DNA of 64,000 nucleotides from Apodospora peruviana. Taxonomy: Eukaryota; Ascomycota; Sordariomycetes; Sordariales; Lasiosphaeriaceae. The translations under genes and the position numbers were made by a program. This document shows positions 11,662 through 22,334 of this stretch, one piece after another. The stretch lies in contig JAUEDM010000002.1 in NCBI GenBank assembly GCA_033439685.1, positions 6,200,001-6,264,000 on the forward strand, read 5' to 3'. A model generated the notes under the pieces. That model had not been told where the DNA came from, ran no database searches, and worked only from the letters and a program-made list of their open reading frames with translations. Numbering within the stretch: the first letter of the stretch is position 1; every line of letters starts with the position of its first letter.

Positions 11662-14600
11662 TCACGCAACAATGTCCCCCATCGTGACCCCATCCCCCGC
11701 CCCTACATGTACTCCAGCCAGTCTGACAACAAGCCTCTCAATACCCCTCAAAATAACCTCCACCCTCTCCGGATCAACAAAATCATCAGCACTCCTAACC
11801 TTTAACTCCAGTTTCCCACCATCAACCAAATCAGCATAAACACCAAACGGATCAGCGTTCTGCATCGCTACGTCCCGTATCTCCAGCCCAAGTCCCTTAC
11901 CCAACATCGCGGTTGGCGTAGGATTGACATTAACATGATAACTGTGCTGCAACACCCCCTTTAAATGTCCAACACCATACCGTTCTGCGATGGCGGGATC
12001 ATCGCGCAGCTCAAAGAACCCCACATGTTCATGTTCCATGAACATAGTCTGCACCTCCTGCGCCTTCCGCAGGAACTCGATTGCCAGCTGTGATGGATCA
12101 AAGTGCACACGCAGCGGCAGCACAACGATAGTTGGTCCGATGATCTCTTCCAGCCGGGGGACGGGACCGCCCCTCCCTAACCGGATTGATCGTAAGATGA
12201 TGTCCCGACAGCCGATGTGCTGCGCTAGCACGAGACCGACGGCAGACTCGATTACGGTGGACAGTGTGATGGAGGTATCTTTAACGGGAGGGAGGGAGAA
12301 GACGGTGCCTCTGTCTTTGACGAGAGGAAACGGGGTGGCTGGTCTGTGTAACGGTTTTGTGGCCACATCGGCGAGATATGAGCTCCAGAAATCGATTGCC
12401 GATCGTTTGTTGGAGTTGAGGATGTATTTGATGTAACTGTTCATTTGGGGCGGCGCTGCGTCAGATGGGAGCGAGTGGCGGAGGTATGTGTTTTCTACTT
12501 CTGTGAAGAGCAGATTGAGGCTGAATGCGTCGTAGATGGCGTGCAGGATTGTTAGGACGAAATATCGACCCTGTGCGATGGCGAGCCTGACGAGGTCCTT
12601 TCCAGCTGTCATGTTATCCTTTTTGTCCTCCTGCAGGTACTCATCTAGGGAGGATGACTCCTTCCACATGATGGGGGGTTTCACGACCACGTTGAACACA
12701 GCTCCGGACACAGGATCCCGGACGTACCGGGTCCGAAGAGCTGTATGCCTCGCAACCGCCGAGTTCCAGGCGGCTCTGAACCGTTCCAGGTCTAGAGAAG
12801 GGGGAAGCGTAAACGCGATCTGAGCTTGGTAGTCCCTTGCCTGTCCGGGCTTGCGCTTCTGACCCAGAAACATCCTGCGCTGGAGGAAGGTTGCTGGATA
12901 TATGTCCTCGATCTGCTCGATGTTGACCCCTTCACACTGCATAACGGCGAGCTTCTTCATTCTCTCAACTTCAGAATGCCGGAGCAGAGAAAATGGTGCC
13001 ACCACGATATCACTGCGTGAGATCATGTCTTCATGAACGGTAGCCGCCAAACTCCCGAGGCTCGGATTGGCGAAAATGCCGTGCACTGTCAGGGAAAGAC
13101 CCCACGCGCGCGCCATCGACACGAGTCGCATGGCCATGACGCTGTCACCCCCCAAACGGAAAAAGCTGTCATCCACGCCGATGTCGTCTGTCCCGAGCAA
13201 AGCTTTCCACAGCTCGTGGATCCGTTTCTCCATCCTTGTTGATGGCTCAGATTTGCGAGCTTCGGTTACTTTCGTGTCCGGCAGTCCGCGGCGAGAGGAG
13301 AGCTGCTCAGACGTAAAATTGCTCACTGCGTTCTGCAACTGTTTTCTATCGACCTTTCCAGACACAGAGAGTGGCAGTGCGCGGATCGGGACGTAGGCCT
13401 GCGGGACCATGTACGAAGGAAGCAGGTTGCGCAAGCGCGTGTCTAACCCGTCTAGGAGGGTGCCGAACCTTGTCAGTATGTCGGGGGAGGTGTGAAGAAG
13501 GCTGTCTTTCTTCTCATCAACGTCGGCGGCGTTGTCCGGTACAACGAGAAATGCTGCCAAGGTCTTGGACCCATGCCTCGGAGTCACCACCGACACGACG
13601 GCGACTTTGATGTCTGCTGGCAGCGCCTCGCGCAGACGGTGCTCGACCTCGCCTACCTCGAGACGCTGGCCGGCAATCTTGACCTGCCCATCGCTGCGGC
13701 CGATGAACGCGAGGCTGCCATCCGGGTTATAACTCGCCAGGTCGCCGGTCCGGTAGAAGCGGCGGCGTCTTTTTCCACCCGCTCCAGTTGCCCAAGCCGA
13801 GTCCTCGAGGAAAGTCGCCTTTGTCTGGGCTTCATTATTCAGATACCCCCGAGCCACGTTGGGCCCCTCAACGACAATCTCACCCACCCCGCCTATCGGA
13901 ACAAGTCTGTCCGCGTCGTCAGGATCAACAAGCCAAAGCGCCGCGCCGACACCCCGTCCGATATTACTCGGATGATCCTGCGGGCTCATGTCCGCCTTTC
14001 CGCTGCAATAGACGGTGCACTCGGCGGGTCCATACATGTTGATCAGAGTAACGCAGTCGGCCCAGGTCTCAATGACCTCCTTGCTCATGGCCTCGCCGGC
14101 GACGACTAACGTCTTCAGGTTCGGAACCTCTTCAGGGCGCAGGTGACTCGCCACCGTGGTTGTCAAGCTGACGTGGTTGGCGCGCAGAGACCGCATCGCG
14201 TCGGCCAGGTTGTTCATCCGGTCGTGTTCGGACGGGATGCAGATGCAACCCCCAAAGATGAGTGTAGAAAACATGTCGCCGATGCTGATGTCGAACGTGT
14301 AGGCCGCGAACTGGAACACGCGGGACTGGGGGCCAAGGCGGATGAAAGCCCCGTGGGAGAGCGCGCTGGAGCAGAATGTTCGGTGCTCGATCACGATGCC
14401 TTTGGGTGTGCCCGTGCTTCCCGAGGTGAAGACCACGAACGCTGGATCCGCCGGGGTGACGGTGTCGTTATGGACAGATGCAGCCTCAAGTGTGTCGATG
14501 AGACTTTGGTCGACGGCGAGAACGCGCTGGTCTAGCTTGGCGACCGTCTCGGCGTGGAGGCGGGCCGACGTGACGATGAGATTGGCGCTGTCTTTGCCCA

Positions 14601-17600
14601 GACTGTCGAGGATGGTCTGCAACCGACCGGTTGGGTTCTTGGGATCCAGCGGCACGCAGGCGCCGCCGGCTTTGAGAACCGCCAACATGGCCACGACCGT
14701 CCACTTGGATTTCTCGAAGCATATGGCAACGAGCGACCCTGGCCGGACGGTATATTCAGTCTGCAGATGGACTGCGAGCCGAGACGAGTACCTGTCAAGA
14801 GTCTGGTAGCTCATCTCTCCATCCCATGCGCATATCGCGGTATACTCTGTCGACAGATGGCGAATTCTGTCCTCGATCAGGTCGTGAACGCGGGCTTCAA
14901 CCATTGCCAGGTTTGTGTGGGGGCTGTTCCACTCCATGATTTGCGCGAGATCATTATCGCCTATCGTCCGGAGATCCGAGACCGTTGTAGACGGACTATC
15001 TGTTGACAAGCGGTGAAGCAGATGTTCTAACTGATAAAGCATCCTCTCAATTTGCGCAGGAACAAGAACCTGATCATCAAATGTTGCTCGAAGGACGGTG
15101 TTGTGCTGGCCCAGCTCGCACTCGAGCATCAACGCACAGTCGACGGACAACACCGTCCGCCGCAGCTCCATAAGATTCTCTCCAGACTTGTTCGTTTTCT
15201 CAAGCGCAGATTGAACCACCAACAAACTCTGGAAATCACACGCCGCTTTGATGTCATCGCCCAACCGCTTTATCTTCTGCAGTCCAAACTGCTCAAACGG
15301 CAACAAACCGAAATACTGCTCTTGTACTGCACTCAACAGCTCAGCTAAGGTCTGCTTCCCCTCAACCCGAAAACGGAACGGGACCGTCGTCAGCGTGGGG
15401 CCGGGGACCATGTCAATCCCTTGAAAGGGAGCGGTCCTGCCGTTCAGAGTCACGCCCGTCACGATATCGGAGCTGCTGGTGTAGATACCCAAAAGCAGGG
15501 CCCATGCCGCCTGCACAATTGTTGAGGACGGGATATTACCGGCTCGCTTAACAGATGCGATGGTATGATGTGTGATGACGGCTTCGGCGTGGGGGATGTA
15601 TGTTTGCTCTGGTAGACGTGGGAATGTTGACGCTGGTGCGTCAAATAGTTGATTCCGCCAGAAGGTCTCCGCTGCGGCGGTGTTTTGGTTTTGGATGTGG
15701 TGGATGAAGGTTTTGAACAGATTCTCCTTGGCGTTGTCATTGGTTGAGTGTTGGTGATGATATTCCCTCTCCACAGATGCGGTGATTACAGATGCAGACC
15801 AGGCATCTAACAAGGCATGGTGGACTGCCCAGACCAGATATACTTTCGTATCTCTCTGTTCGGATGGCTGCTGGCGCAGGACGGTCAACCAAGACATGGC
15901 TCCACCAATCCTCGCAGTCTTTGCCTCCTTTTCGGAGGTAAGCAAGTCGTCCAAGTCTCCATTCATGACCTGCCATTGAAGAGGCTCCTCAATCACGGCC
16001 TGCAGGAAATCGGAACCGTAGGCGAAGAACCTGGTCCGCAGGACTGGTGTTCGTGCAACCACATCCTCCCACGCCGCCATGAACCGGTAGATATCGACCG
16101 ACGCAGGCAACTCGTACACCAACCGCATCACGTAGGCACCGGGATCCTTCAGCGAGACTGCCAGCAGGCCGGATTGTGTTGGTGAGCAGGGGTACATGTC
16201 TTCGAGCGCATGGACGGGTACACCGCAGTCCTGGGTGGCCTGTTGACAGATCTTGTCAATCTCCTCGCCAGAGTAGCGGCTATCCAGGAGAGAGAACGGA
16301 CGGTTTAGGTCTTGTTCGACAACCGTTGTGCGTTTGATGGGGCTGGTGTTCCTCGCCATATCCCGGAGGACTGGGTGCTTGAACACCGCTTCGAGGGTGA
16401 GATCGAGACCGGCGGCTCTCGCTCTGGCAACAAGCTTGATGGCTGTCACAGATTCACCACCGAGAGACATGAAATTGTCAGTCGGATGGATCTCTGAAGC
16501 AGGTATGCCCAACGCTTCGGACCAGAGAGTCTGGAAGCTGTGCTCAGCTTCGCTGATTGGGTCATCAACTATATCGTGATGCTCCGTGGACTCGACGAAA
16601 GACTTGAGGTCCCTAGCCGAAAACTGGGCTACGACACTGGCGAGCACTTTGCGATCAGTCTTGCCGGAGACGTTCTTCGGGACCTCCAGCAGAGGCAGAG
16701 GGATGTAGATGCTTGGTACGGCGTAAATCGGGAGTAGCGACCTAAGCATGTCCTCCACGCAGGAGACAATCGCCGAGAAGCGTCGACGCTCCTCTGTGCC
16801 CGTTTGCAACAGCATCCCTTTATCGCCGTCCGCGTCGAGTTTCAACTGACCGACAGGTTCTGTCGTCCGGAGGCAAAGAAACGCCACGAGCTGGTGACTC
16901 GCCGACGCGGATGGCTTTGCCGCCACGACAATGACCTGGTCGGCCTTGACATCGTCCAGTTCTCTCAAACAGTCATGGAGGTGTTTCTCAACCTCGGTCA
17001 GCTCTAATCTCTGCCCGCGAATCTTGACCTGGTTATCGATACGGCCCACGTACACAACCCGCCCATCGTCCATGTACCGAGCCAAGTCCCCGGTTCTGTA
17101 CAGCTGGGCCCCTGCGGTTGCCATCCACTTCAGGTCGCGAATGAACGAACTTTCCGTCTTGGCGACGTTGTTCAAGTACCCCCGGCCGACCATAGGTCCC
17201 TCAATGAGCAATTCACCGACTTCTCCCCAACGCACCAACTTATCTGGGCAGTCCTCCTGTGCTATCCACGCGCGAGAGCCCATCGGCTGTCCAATCTCCC
17301 CAGACACATGCTCAACGTCACGATCACTGGCCTCAACAGTGAAGCAAATGATGGAACACTCCGTCGGTCCATACACGAGAATCAATCTAACCTGCTCTGC
17401 CCACTCCGCAACCAGCGAGGGCGGGACACTCTCCCCGCCGAGACAAATTGTCTTGAGAGACGGTACGTCTTTAACAGAGAAGGAGAGGCTGCTCAGCAAT
17501 GAAGGCGTGATGAATATTTGCGTAGCCTCCATCCTGCGCATCGTTTCGACGAACGCATTCCTTCTTTCCCACTCCGACGGGACACAGACCGTGCCCCCGT

Positions 17601-18312
17601 ACGCGAGGGTTGCAAAGATCTCTGCTATGCAGGGATCAAAAGCGTACGAAGTGTGCTGCAACACGCGCGGTCTGTGACGAAAACCGAGCCGATCACCTGC
17701 GCAGTGGCAGAACGACGACAGTTGGCCGTGTTCGAGGACCGCTCCTTTAGGTGTGCCTGTGCTGCCGGAGGTGAAGATTATGTATGCTGCGTTGCTGAGC
17801 TTGATGCATGGCTTGGAGTTGGGGAGGGTGGCTGGGATTGCTGTGGCGGATATGGGGAGAGCGGTCTCAACGAGGGAGATGGCGAGGCCGAAGCAGGAAG
17901 TAGATGAGAGCGCGAATCTGGAATTGGTTTGGCTGATGATGCTGTTTAAGCGGGTAGCGGGCTGCGACAGGTCGACGGCGATGAAGGCGCCGCCTGCTTT
18001 GAGGACTCCTAGCATCGAGACGATTGTCCATGTTGACTTTTCGAAGAACAGGGGAACGATGGTCTCGGGTTTGATGTTATAATTGGTTGTGAGATGGTTG
18101 GCCAAGCGTGATGATAGGTTATCGAGTTCGGCGTAGGTAAGATTACCATCGTGAGAGCAGATGGCTGGCCAGTTTGGGTGTTGTTGAGCATTGGTGGAGA
18201 TGAGGTCGTGCACGAAAGTAGTGGATGGTGAAGAGACCGCCTTGTTCCAGGGCAGACTCCATTGCGAGCGAGGTTCATCATGGCCCTGTTGGTGTTCTGT
18301 GTTTTGAGCCAT
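11662..18312 (-). CDS. Non-ribosomal peptide synthetase, two modules, A-T-C-A-T-C
   Basis: This is a 2216-residue uninterrupted NRPS. Order: A1 (about 30-500, FTSGSTGTPKG near 180-190, YGPTE, YRTGDLARY, SGKTDRK), T1 (LGGESV, phosphopantetheine Ser621), C1 (HHALLD, His832 and Asp836), A2 (second FTSGSTGTPKG near 1295, YGPAE, YRTGDLA, SGKVDRK), T2 (LGGDSV, Ser1724), C2 (about 1790-2216) ending the protein. C2 has LHAIYD in place of HHxxxD: the first His is Leu, the second His (1924) and Asp (1928) stay. My by-eye selectivity codes are DPAFCGVIIK for A1 and DIGSVAMVYK for A2; I cannot name substrates from them. Length and order match fungal diketopiperazine-type synthetases such as brevianamide F synthetase, where the terminal C domain releases a cyclic dipeptide; here this is inference. 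There is no epimerisation, methylation or reductase domain. It is divergent from an MFS exporter. Confidence 0.95.
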   Translation of the reverse strand: MAQNTEHQQGHDEPRSQWSLPWNKAVSSPSTTFVHDLISTNAQQHPNWPAICSHDGNLTYAELDNLSSRLANHLTTNYNIKPETIVPLFFEKSTWTIVSMLGVLKAGGAFIAVDLSQPATRLNSIISQTNSRFALSSTSCFGLAISLVETALPISATAIPATLPNSKPCIKLSNAAYIIFTSGSTGTPKGAVLEHGQLSSFCHCAGDRLGFRHRPRVLQHTSYAFDPCIAEIFATLAYGGTVCVPSEWERRNAFVETMRRMEATQIFITPSLLSSLSFSVKDVPSLKTICLGGESVPPSLVAEWAEQVRLILVYGPTECSIICFTVEASDRDVEHVSGEIGQPMGSRAWIAQEDCPDKLVRWGEVGELLIEGPMVGRGYLNNVAKTESSFIRDLKWMATAGAQLYRTGDLARYMDDGRVVYVGRIDNQVKIRGQRLELTEVEKHLHDCLRELDDVKADQVIVVAAKPSASASHQLVAFLCLRTTEPVGQLKLDADGDKGMLLQTGTEERRRFSAIVSCVEDMLRSLLPIYAVPSIYIPLPLLEVPKNVSGKTDRKVLASVVAQFSARDLKSFVESTEHHDIVDDPISEAEHSFQTLWSEALGIPASEIHPTDNFMSLGGESVTAIKLVARARAAGLDLTLEAVFKHPVLRDMARNTSPIKRTTVVEQDLNRPFSLLDSRYSGEEIDKICQQATQDCGVPVHALEDMYPCSPTQSGLLAVSLKDPGAYVMRLVYELPASVDIYRFMAAWEDVVARTPVLRTRFFAYGSDFLQAVIEEPLQWQVMNGDLDDLLTSEKEAKTARIGGAMSWLTVLRQQPSEQRDTKVYLVWAVHHALLDAWSASVITASVEREYHHQHSTNDNAKENLFKTFIHHIQNQNTAAAETFWRNQLFDAPASTFPRLPEQTYIPHAEAVITHHTIASVKRAGNIPSSTIVQAAWALLLGIYTSSSDIVTGVTLNGRTAPFQGIDMVPGPTLTTVPFRFRVEGKQTLAELLSAVQEQYFGLLPFEQFGLQKIKRLGDDIKAACDFQSLLVVQSALEKTNKSGENLMELRRTVLSVDCALMLECELGQHNTVLRATFDDQVLVPAQIERMLYQLEHLLHRLSTDSPSTTVSDLRTIGDNDLAQIMEWNSPHTNLAMVEARVHDLIEDRIRHLSTEYTAICAWDGEMSYQTLDRYSSRLAVHLQTEYTVRPGSLVAICFEKSKWTVVAMLAVLKAGGACVPLDPKNPTGRLQTILDSLGKDSANLIVTSARLHAETVAKLDQRVLAVDQSLIDTLEAASVHNDTVTPADPAFVVFTSGSTGTPKGIVIEHRTFCSSALSHGAFIRLGPQSRVFQFAAYTFDISIGDMFSTLIFGGCICIPSEHDRMNNLADAMRSLRANHVSLTTTVASHLRPEEVPNLKTLVVAGEAMSKEVIETWADCVTLINMYGPAECTVYCSGKADMSPQDHPSNIGRGVGAALWLVDPDDADRLVPIGGVGEIVVEGPNVARGYLNNEAQTKATFLEDSAWATGAGGKRRRRFYRTGDLASYNPDGSLAFIGRSDGQVKIAGQRLEVGEVEHRLREALPADIKVAVVSVVTPRHGSKTLAAFLVVPDNAADVDEKKDSLLHTSPDILTRFGTLLDGLDTRLRNLLPSYMVPQAYVPIRALPLSVSGKVDRKQLQNAVSNFTSEQLSSRRGLPDTKVTEARKSEPSTRMEKRIHELWKALLGTDDIGVDDSFFRLGGDSVMAMRLVSMARAWGLSLTVHGIFANPSLGSLAATVHEDMISRSDIVVAPFSLLRHSEVERMKKLAVMQCEGVNIEQIEDIYPATFLQRRMFLGQKRKPGQARDYQAQIAFTLPPSLDLERFRAAWNSAVARHTALRTRYVRDPVSGAVFNVVVKPPIMWKESSSLDEYLQEDKKDNMTAGKDLVRLAIAQGRYFVLTILHAIYDAFSLNLLFTEVENTYLRHSLPSDAAPPQMNSYIKYILNSNKRSAIDFWSSYLADVATKPLHRPATPFPLVKDRGTVFSLPPVKDTSITLSTVIESAVGLVLAQHIGCRDIILRSIRLGRGGPVPRLEEIIGPTIVVLPLRVHFDPSQLAIEFLRKAQEVQTMFMEHEHVGFFELRDDPAIAERYGVGHLKGVLQHSYHVNVNPTPTAMLGKGLGLEIRDVAMQNADPFGVYADLVDGGKLELKVRSADDFVDPERVEVILRGIERLVVRLAGVHVGAGDGVTMGDIVA

Positions 18313-19231
18313 TGTGGTTCGAAGGGACCGTATGACTACTACTTTTGGGTAGGTGAAAGTCTGAATTCAGTACGCCAAGGAGAACTAGAATAATAATACC
18401 ACATGTGAATAATCCTTTCAGATTTGACGGACTATAACTGAGGTGAAGAGTAGGTACCTAGGTCCTAATAATTCATCCGACTTGGATACATGGTTCTTCA
18501 CCATGTGAGATTGACAACAAGGTAGGTCGCTTTTTTCTAGGTCAGTTACCGATGCTCACTCACCTTCAAATCTCACCGTCAAATGTTGGCACTTCTTCAG
18601 GCAGTAACTAAGGTATGTGATGGATATGGAATCTTTCCCCCACTTGGATGCCGGTGGACTGGAAACAAAATGGAATCATCATGATCGCTTACTCCGTCTC
18701 ACAACGGAAACCGGCGTGATGTCAATTGCTAGGGTTTTCCCGGCTCCAGTGTCTTGTTGTCGGGCATCGAGGTGGCAGAAGTCTCATCGAACAGACAAAA
18801 TAGGAAGGTTTGAAGTAAACAGATGTGTCACCCTTACATAAGGTCATCATGATGGACCGGGGGGGGGGGGGGGGGGAGGGGGGCAGCGGGCGATTTTTCC
18901 ACGGTGACGCCCCCCTGCTAGCCTTCGGCCGAATACCTACAGCTGCCGGCGAAACAGGTCCGATATAATTAGTACAGTCATTCCATCGCACCCGGGTGGC
19001 GAGGACTGTGTGTGTTTGTTCCTGATTCCGGTTGCAGTCTACCCTCTGGCTGGCAAGGCAAAAAGGGGGCAAATGTCATGGGTGTACGTACTACTGTGAT
19101 GATTGAGGTGGATGGATAGAGTTATGTCTTCACGTTTGTTTGTTGCGCTGCAATAGCGAGATCTCTTCCATCAATACTTGCATTCTGAACCAAACTGTCA
19201 AGTACTACTCAACTTCTGAAGAAAGGCAAAG
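18313..19231. promoter_or_regulatory. Shared divergent 5' region of NRPS and MFS transporter
   Basis: These 919 bases lie between the two divergent start codons of the metabolite locus and contain a run of 18 G, one A and 6 G (18859-18883). No transcription-factor gene lies nearby, and I could not identify a specific binding site with confidence. Confidence 0.4.
18859..18883. repeat. Poly-G tract
   Basis: Eighteen G, one A, then six G. It lies in the promoter between NRPS and transporter. Confidence 0.95.
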
Positions 19232-20938
19232 ATGAACGAGAAAGAGAGCCGCCCAAGCCCCTCTTCGGCAAGAGACGACTCGGCTGGCCATCATGATGTT
19301 CGCAACCTGTCATCGTCGTCCGAGTCGATTCCCCACGCCTCTTCTAGCGGCGACACGGAGGGCTCTGTCCATGTTGTTTCCACGGCGCGACTGATCTTGA
19401 TGCTGGCAGGTGTCTGGGTGGGTTTCCCAAACCTATCTTCACGAGCTGAACGAGAGCTAACAATGGTTCAGACGGGCAACCTCCTCGTCGCTCTAGACGT
19501 AACAATGCTCGCAACCATAGTAGCACCCATCTCGGCAACCTTCAACACCTTCGACCAGCTCTCGTGGATCGTGACCACATACGCCATCGGCTCGGCCATA
19601 TCGCAGCCGCTATCAGGCCACCTGACAGACATCTTCGGCCGCCGTTCGGGTCTAGCCGTCTGTTATCTTGTCTTCATCCTCGGCACCCTGCTCTGCGGCT
19701 TATCTTTCTACCCGCGGTCTCTCGGTCTCTTTCTCTCCGGAAGAATCCTGCAGGGCCTCGGCGGCGGCTCGCTCATCTCCATCACATCCTTCATCGAGTC
19801 GGATATCGTGCCCTTGCACAAACGCGCCCTAATCGAAGGCATCGGCAATGTCGCGTTCGGCGCTACGTTGGCGGTGGGCGGTGCCTACGGCGGCGGAGTC
19901 AACGACTCTCTTGGGTGGCAGTGGGCATTCTTCATACAAGTCCCCATTGTGGTAGTTAACGCAGCCATGGTTCTGTTGGTCGTGCGTATTCCAGTTCACG
20001 AGACCAACGCAAAGAAATCCATCGATTATGTCGGTTGCGTCACGATACTGCTCGCCATCACCTTGTTTCAGTACGGCATCAACTCCGGCAGTAGCAGCAG
20101 CAACTGGAAGAGTCCCGGCGTGATCGTTGCCCTCATCGTTGCCGCCATCAGCTTTGCGATCTGTCTCTGGTGGGACATCTACAAGGCTTCCAACCCCTTA
20201 ATCCCCATCCAGTCCCTCAAAGACCGCACAATCGCCTCCTCGCAGCTATCATTCTTCTTCAACAGCGCCGCGACGTCAGCCATCTTTTACTACGGCCCCA
20301 TCTACCTCCAGGTTCTGGGGGTCTCAACCCGCGACAGCGGCCTGCGCTTCATCCCCTACGCGGCAGCATTCTGCATCGGCTCCGCCGGCGCTGGGTATGC
20401 CGTCAAGAAACTCGGACGGTATTACCACGTCAACCTGCTCATACAAATCTGCTCGCTTGCTGGCGCCGCATGTCTCTGCACTCTGACAGCGACCACGCCC
20501 AGCGGGTTGTTCTACGTCTACCTAATCCTACTGGGCTTTGGTTTTGGCGGCGGCTATGTTACGAGGTTGATGGGCCTGTTGAGCGCAGCGGACCAGGAAA
20601 AACAGGCGGTTATCCAGGCTGCGTCGTGGGCGATCAGTTCCACCGGGTCAACCGTCGGTATCACCACCGCGTCGGCCATTTTCCAGGGATTGTCTTCCTC
20701 CCGGTTGTCCGAGACCTTGGGCGACGGGAATAACGGCTTACTGGAAGGGTTGAGAAGGAGCTTTGATGTGCTCAAGACCACCCTGACGGGGGAGGTGAAG
20801 AGTGAGGTGGTCAGCATCTATCTTGATGCTCTACGGGCCGTGTTCTTCTTCGCGCTTGGTGCTATTGTTCTGGCTGCGTTGGCCAGTTTTGCTATGAGGA
20901 ATAATTCGTTGAATCAGAGTGAGCGGAAGAAGCGGTAG
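19232..20938 (+). CDS. MFS transporter, DHA2-type multidrug/metabolite exporter
   Basis: This is a major facilitator superfamily protein, about 550 residues after removal of one intron (19418-19471, donor gtgggt, branch-like gctaac, acceptor ttcag). The intron is a multiple of three, so the unspliced frame is also open, but splicing joins GVW to TGNLLVALDVTMLA, the expected first helix. Visible motifs: LDVTML at the start of helix 1, LTDIFGRRSGL (motif A), GRILQGLGGGSL, and GWQWAFFIQVP, all typical of 14-helix drug:proton antiporters in the plasma or vacuolar membrane. It is divergent from the NRPS, so it probably exports that product or protects the producer. It shares no marker that fixes the substrate. 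Confidence 0.9.
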   Translation: MNEKESRPSPSSARDDSAGHHDVRNLSSSSESIPHASSSGDTEGSVHVVSTARLILMLAGVWVGFPNLSSRAERELTMVQTGNLLVALDVTMLATIVAPISATFNTFDQLSWIVTTYAIGSAISQPLSGHLTDIFGRRSGLAVCYLVFILGTLLCGLSFYPRSLGLFLSGRILQGLGGGSLISITSFIESDIVPLHKRALIEGIGNVAFGATLAVGGAYGGGVNDSLGWQWAFFIQVPIVVVNAAMVLLVVRIPVHETNAKKSIDYVGCVTILLAITLFQYGINSGSSSSNWKSPGVIVALIVAAISFAICLWWDIYKASNPLIPIQSLKDRTIASSQLSFFFNSAATSAIFYYGPIYLQVLGVSTRDSGLRFIPYAAAFCIGSAGAGYAVKKLGRYYHVNLLIQICSLAGAACLCTLTATTPSGLFYVYLILLGFGFGGGYVTRLMGLLSAADQEKQAVIQAASWAISSTGSTVGITTASAIFQGLSSSRLSETLGDGNNGLLEGLRRSFDVLKTTLTGEVKSEVVSIYLDALRAVFFFALGAIVLAALASFAMRNNSLNQSERKKR

Positions 20939-22334
20939 TCACGTAGTGTATGTGGTTGGCTGTGAGCTAGCTCATGGGAATAACGATGGGGAAAGTATTT
21001 GGATTACTTATTCATGAGTTATTACTTATTAGGTTTTGGTTTTGGGGTTGCAACCGCTACGATGACATATCTTACAAGCTCAGATGCTGCATGCATGCAT
21101 CGTCACGGCATACCGCCGTGCCTGCATTGTCCGCGCATACCGTGACTTGACGCACGCCACGGGTGTGAGGCCTACGTGACATATCCCCATTTCCCCAACG
21201 CGAAAGTCCAAGGGAGGAACTACTAGCTCCTTTGATCAGACCCGGAACCGCAATCTCTTCCCCGGGCCGGCTTGATTCCAAATACAGGGTTCCATGGTTT
21301 TGAGAGAAAAGGGGGGCGTACATCGATGGACTCCGGCATCCTCAGCCGGATGAAACGTCAACTTTACCACAATTACAGTGGTCATGTTCGCACGTAAGGT
21401 TCAGCTGCGCAGGTATGTTGTCAGCGGAGAACACGGAATGCAACATTAATACAGCAGAGTTAATCATGCCGAATTTGACTCGCTTTGCCGACTGGTAAGG
21501 CCTAGAGAGAGCTAGTAGGTCTTCCTGTTTCCGTTGACTACATGTATCCATGCTATCCAAGAACCAGTAACCGCCGCTGACATCTAATGCGTGAGCATGC
21601 TCGGCTCCGCCCGGACCGACCGCCGCGAGTGATCCATTTGGTATTTGGGGCTTACATGCACCACGCAGAGCGCATATAATCAGACAAGGTATGTTAGCGA
21701 TGCTCACGTTGGTTTAGAACCTGCTTTATGATTTGCATCGCGTCAACTCTCACGCCGAGATACGGGGCGATATTACCACACAAGCTGACCTAGTCATCAG
21801 CAGAGGAGGTGAGATATAGTCATGGTGGACTGACTGGGTAGCTATAATGACTCTTTCGTTTCTCGGGGTTAGCGTATGTGATATTATGGTGATTGGAGTA
21901 CTTGGCAAGAGTTGAATAGCTGTCGCCAGTGTGTATGTGGCGAATGATATGTCAGCCTCGAGGGGTGCATGCCATTGTTGTCAAAGATTCCATGCCCTGT
22001 CAGAGATTCCATGCCCTGTCAGAGATTCCATGCCCTGTCAAAGATTCCATGCCTGGGAAGTTCTCAAGCGTGCAAACTTTGACCACATATAATACGTGCA
22101 ATATCGGGGTAGAAGAATAGATCATAGCAACTAAGCGATGGGTACGCAATTATGAGAGATCCATCATACTACGTCCTTACTCGGGGTGTAGTTGTACAAG
22201 GTGCCGTGGCATTCCATGTATCTTGCATACCATGTACTTGGGGGGCCATTGTATTTAGATCAATTCAAATATCTTGAAGTTTGTGGTCTGCTGTTAGTCA
22301 TCCCTTTCTTTGCAAGACGCCTCAGTTCCCCGTA
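20939..22334. other. Gene-free interval
   Basis: No gene is supported. The interval contains the 19-bp tandem array listed separately and otherwise low-information AT-rich sequence. Confidence 0.55.
21982..22053. repeat. 19-bp tandem repeat, nearly four units
   Basis: Units of the form caRagattccatgccctgt start at 21982, 22001, 22020 and 22039 (the last incomplete). The R position alternates between A and G. Confidence 0.9.

Noticed and set aside
16931..17677. 248-codon plus-strand frame inside the NRPS
   Set aside because: It is the complement of the first adenylation domain.
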